Part shown: in pieces, positions 4,845 to 5,568 of the stretch
Numbering within the stretch: position 1 is the first letter of the stretch
How the letters are laid out: each line of letters opens with the position of its first letter
From: Chloroflexota bacterium
Lineage (GTDB): Bacteria; Chloroflexota; Limnocylindria; Limnocylindrales; Limnocylindraceae
Direction of reading: 5' to 3'
DNA length: 5,568 nucleotides
NCBI GenBank assembly: GCA_009692905.1
Contig: SHYI01000067.1
Span: 1 to 5,568 of the forward strand
The notes under the pieces: generated by a model
What the model was told of the DNA's origin: nothing
Seen by the model: only the letters and a program-made list of their open reading frames with translations
Database searches by the model: none
Translations under genes and position numbers: made by a program

Positions 4845-5568
4845 ATCCCCGAGTTTCTAATTGAGCCAATCGATCAACGAGTAGTGCTGCATGCACCGTT
4901 GCCGCGCGGTGATCAAAGAGCTTGAGCAGCGCGCCGCTGCTGAGCGCAGCGGTAATGCTGGCATCTGCCAAACACACCTCATGTAGCTGTCGGTTGCCAT
5001 CGCGCGCGCTCGTCGCCGCAGCTTGCACAATTGAATAGGCGGCATCGCGCTGCATCCCTGTATCGACCAGCGCGGTGAGTAGCCGCGATGCAGCGTGCAG
5101 CCCGAGCCCACCTGCAAGGTTCGCCAGCATGCGCTCGCGGCGAATCTCAGCACCATCAATCACGCCGTTGAGTGAGTCCGTCATGAAGGCGAGGAGCGAT
5201 GTAGCGTCGGGGAGCAGGATGCGCTCGGCGGAGCTGTGGCTGATGTCACGCTCGTGCCAGAGCGGCTGGTTCTCCATCGCTGCAGCGGCGTAACCACGTA
5301 GGAGGCGGGCGAGACCGGCGATTCGTTCACTCTTGATCGGATTGCGCTTCTGTGGCATTGCCGAGCTGCCAGCCTGGCCGGCGCGGAACGGCTCGCGCAT
5401 CTCATCTAATTCAGAGCGCTGCAGGTGCCTGATCTCGGTGGCGATGCGCTCCAGAGTGCCACCGGCAATCGCTATCGCGCTAACGAAGGCGGCGTGTCGG
5501 TCGCGCTGCACAATCTGTGTGCTCGCTTGATCGGCGCGCAGGCCGAGTGCTGCCAGCGCAATCTGCTC
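4843..5568 (-). CDS. purB: Adenylosuccinate lyase, C-terminal part
   Basis: The C-terminal 241 residues are visible. The gene starts beyond the right edge, with perhaps 190 residues missing if it has the usual length near 430. PurB cleaves SAICAR to AICAR and adenylosuccinate to AMP, each with release of fumarate, in purine synthesis. The fragment opens with the LGL and STQIVQRDRH segment. It then has the fumarase/aspartase superfamily signature GSSAMPQKRNP (5370-5338), whose flexible loop carries the catalytic serine, and WHERDISHSSAERI (5256-5215), which is characteristic of PurB rather than argininosuccinate lyase or fumarase. The helical C-terminal domain (PF10397 type) follows, with NLAGGLG and an AYSIVQ segment. 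It ends at TAA 4845-4843. The sequence appears intact, with no frameshift. It is convergent with the zinc-ribbon gene. Confidence 0.92.
   Translation of the reverse strand, partial: EQIALAALGLRADQASTQIVQRDRHAAFVSAIAIAGGTLERIATEIRHLQRSELDEMREPFRAGQAGSSAMPQKRNPIKSERIAGLARLLRGYAAAAMENQPLWHERDISHSSAERILLPDATSLLAFMTDSLNGVIDGAEIRRERMLANLAGGLGLHAASRLLTALVDTGMQRDAAYSIVQAAATSARDGNRQLHEVCLADASITAALSSGALLKLFDHRAATVHAALLVDRLAQLETRG

Overview
The window is compact, GC-rich bacterial DNA with no mobile element, CRISPR array, rRNA or tRNA that I can see. An F420-type (Ddn-like) oxidoreductase, an RmuC tail of the actinobacterial/alphaproteobacterial kind, and a two-knuckle zinc-ribbon protein with a Gly-rich linker together suggest Chloroflexota or Actinomycetota. 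This is a weak inference, and no marker gene settles it.

Layout. (1) Positions 2-530, plus strand: the C-terminus of rmuC, a 56-residue two-helix membrane microprotein and a 27-residue single-helix microprotein that overlaps it by GTGA. They end at a strong intrinsic terminator (551-590). (2) Positions 586-4190, minus strand: six abutting or overlapping genes in transcription order: MIP channel, Ddn-like oxidoreductase, azlC, azlD, a class 1 dihydroorotate dehydrogenase homologue, and cytidine deaminase. Four of the five junctions are 4-nt ATGA/GTGA overlaps and the fifth is TAAATG, so this is very probably one operon. (3) Positions 4191-4418: divergent control region. (4) Positions 4419-4781, plus strand: zinc-ribbon protein. 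(5) Positions 4808-4837: a long hairpin with a UUCG loop between convergent genes. (6) Positions 4843-5568, minus strand: the C-terminal part of purB.

How they fit together. The last two operon genes are pyrimidine enzymes (orotate formation or a related flavin reaction, and cytidine to uridine plus ammonia). The middle pair is a branched-chain amino-acid exporter. The first gene is a channel whose predicted selectivity filter (His-Ile-Ala-Arg) resembles plant tonoplast aquaporins rather than AqpZ. The grouping does not correspond to a pathway I know. It may be a nucleoside/amino-acid overflow or salvage unit, or simply a housekeeping cluster. purB is purine biosynthesis and rmuC is DNA maintenance. 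I found no defence or other clearly new system. The best leads are the channel filter, the altered DHODH active site, and the microprotein pair.
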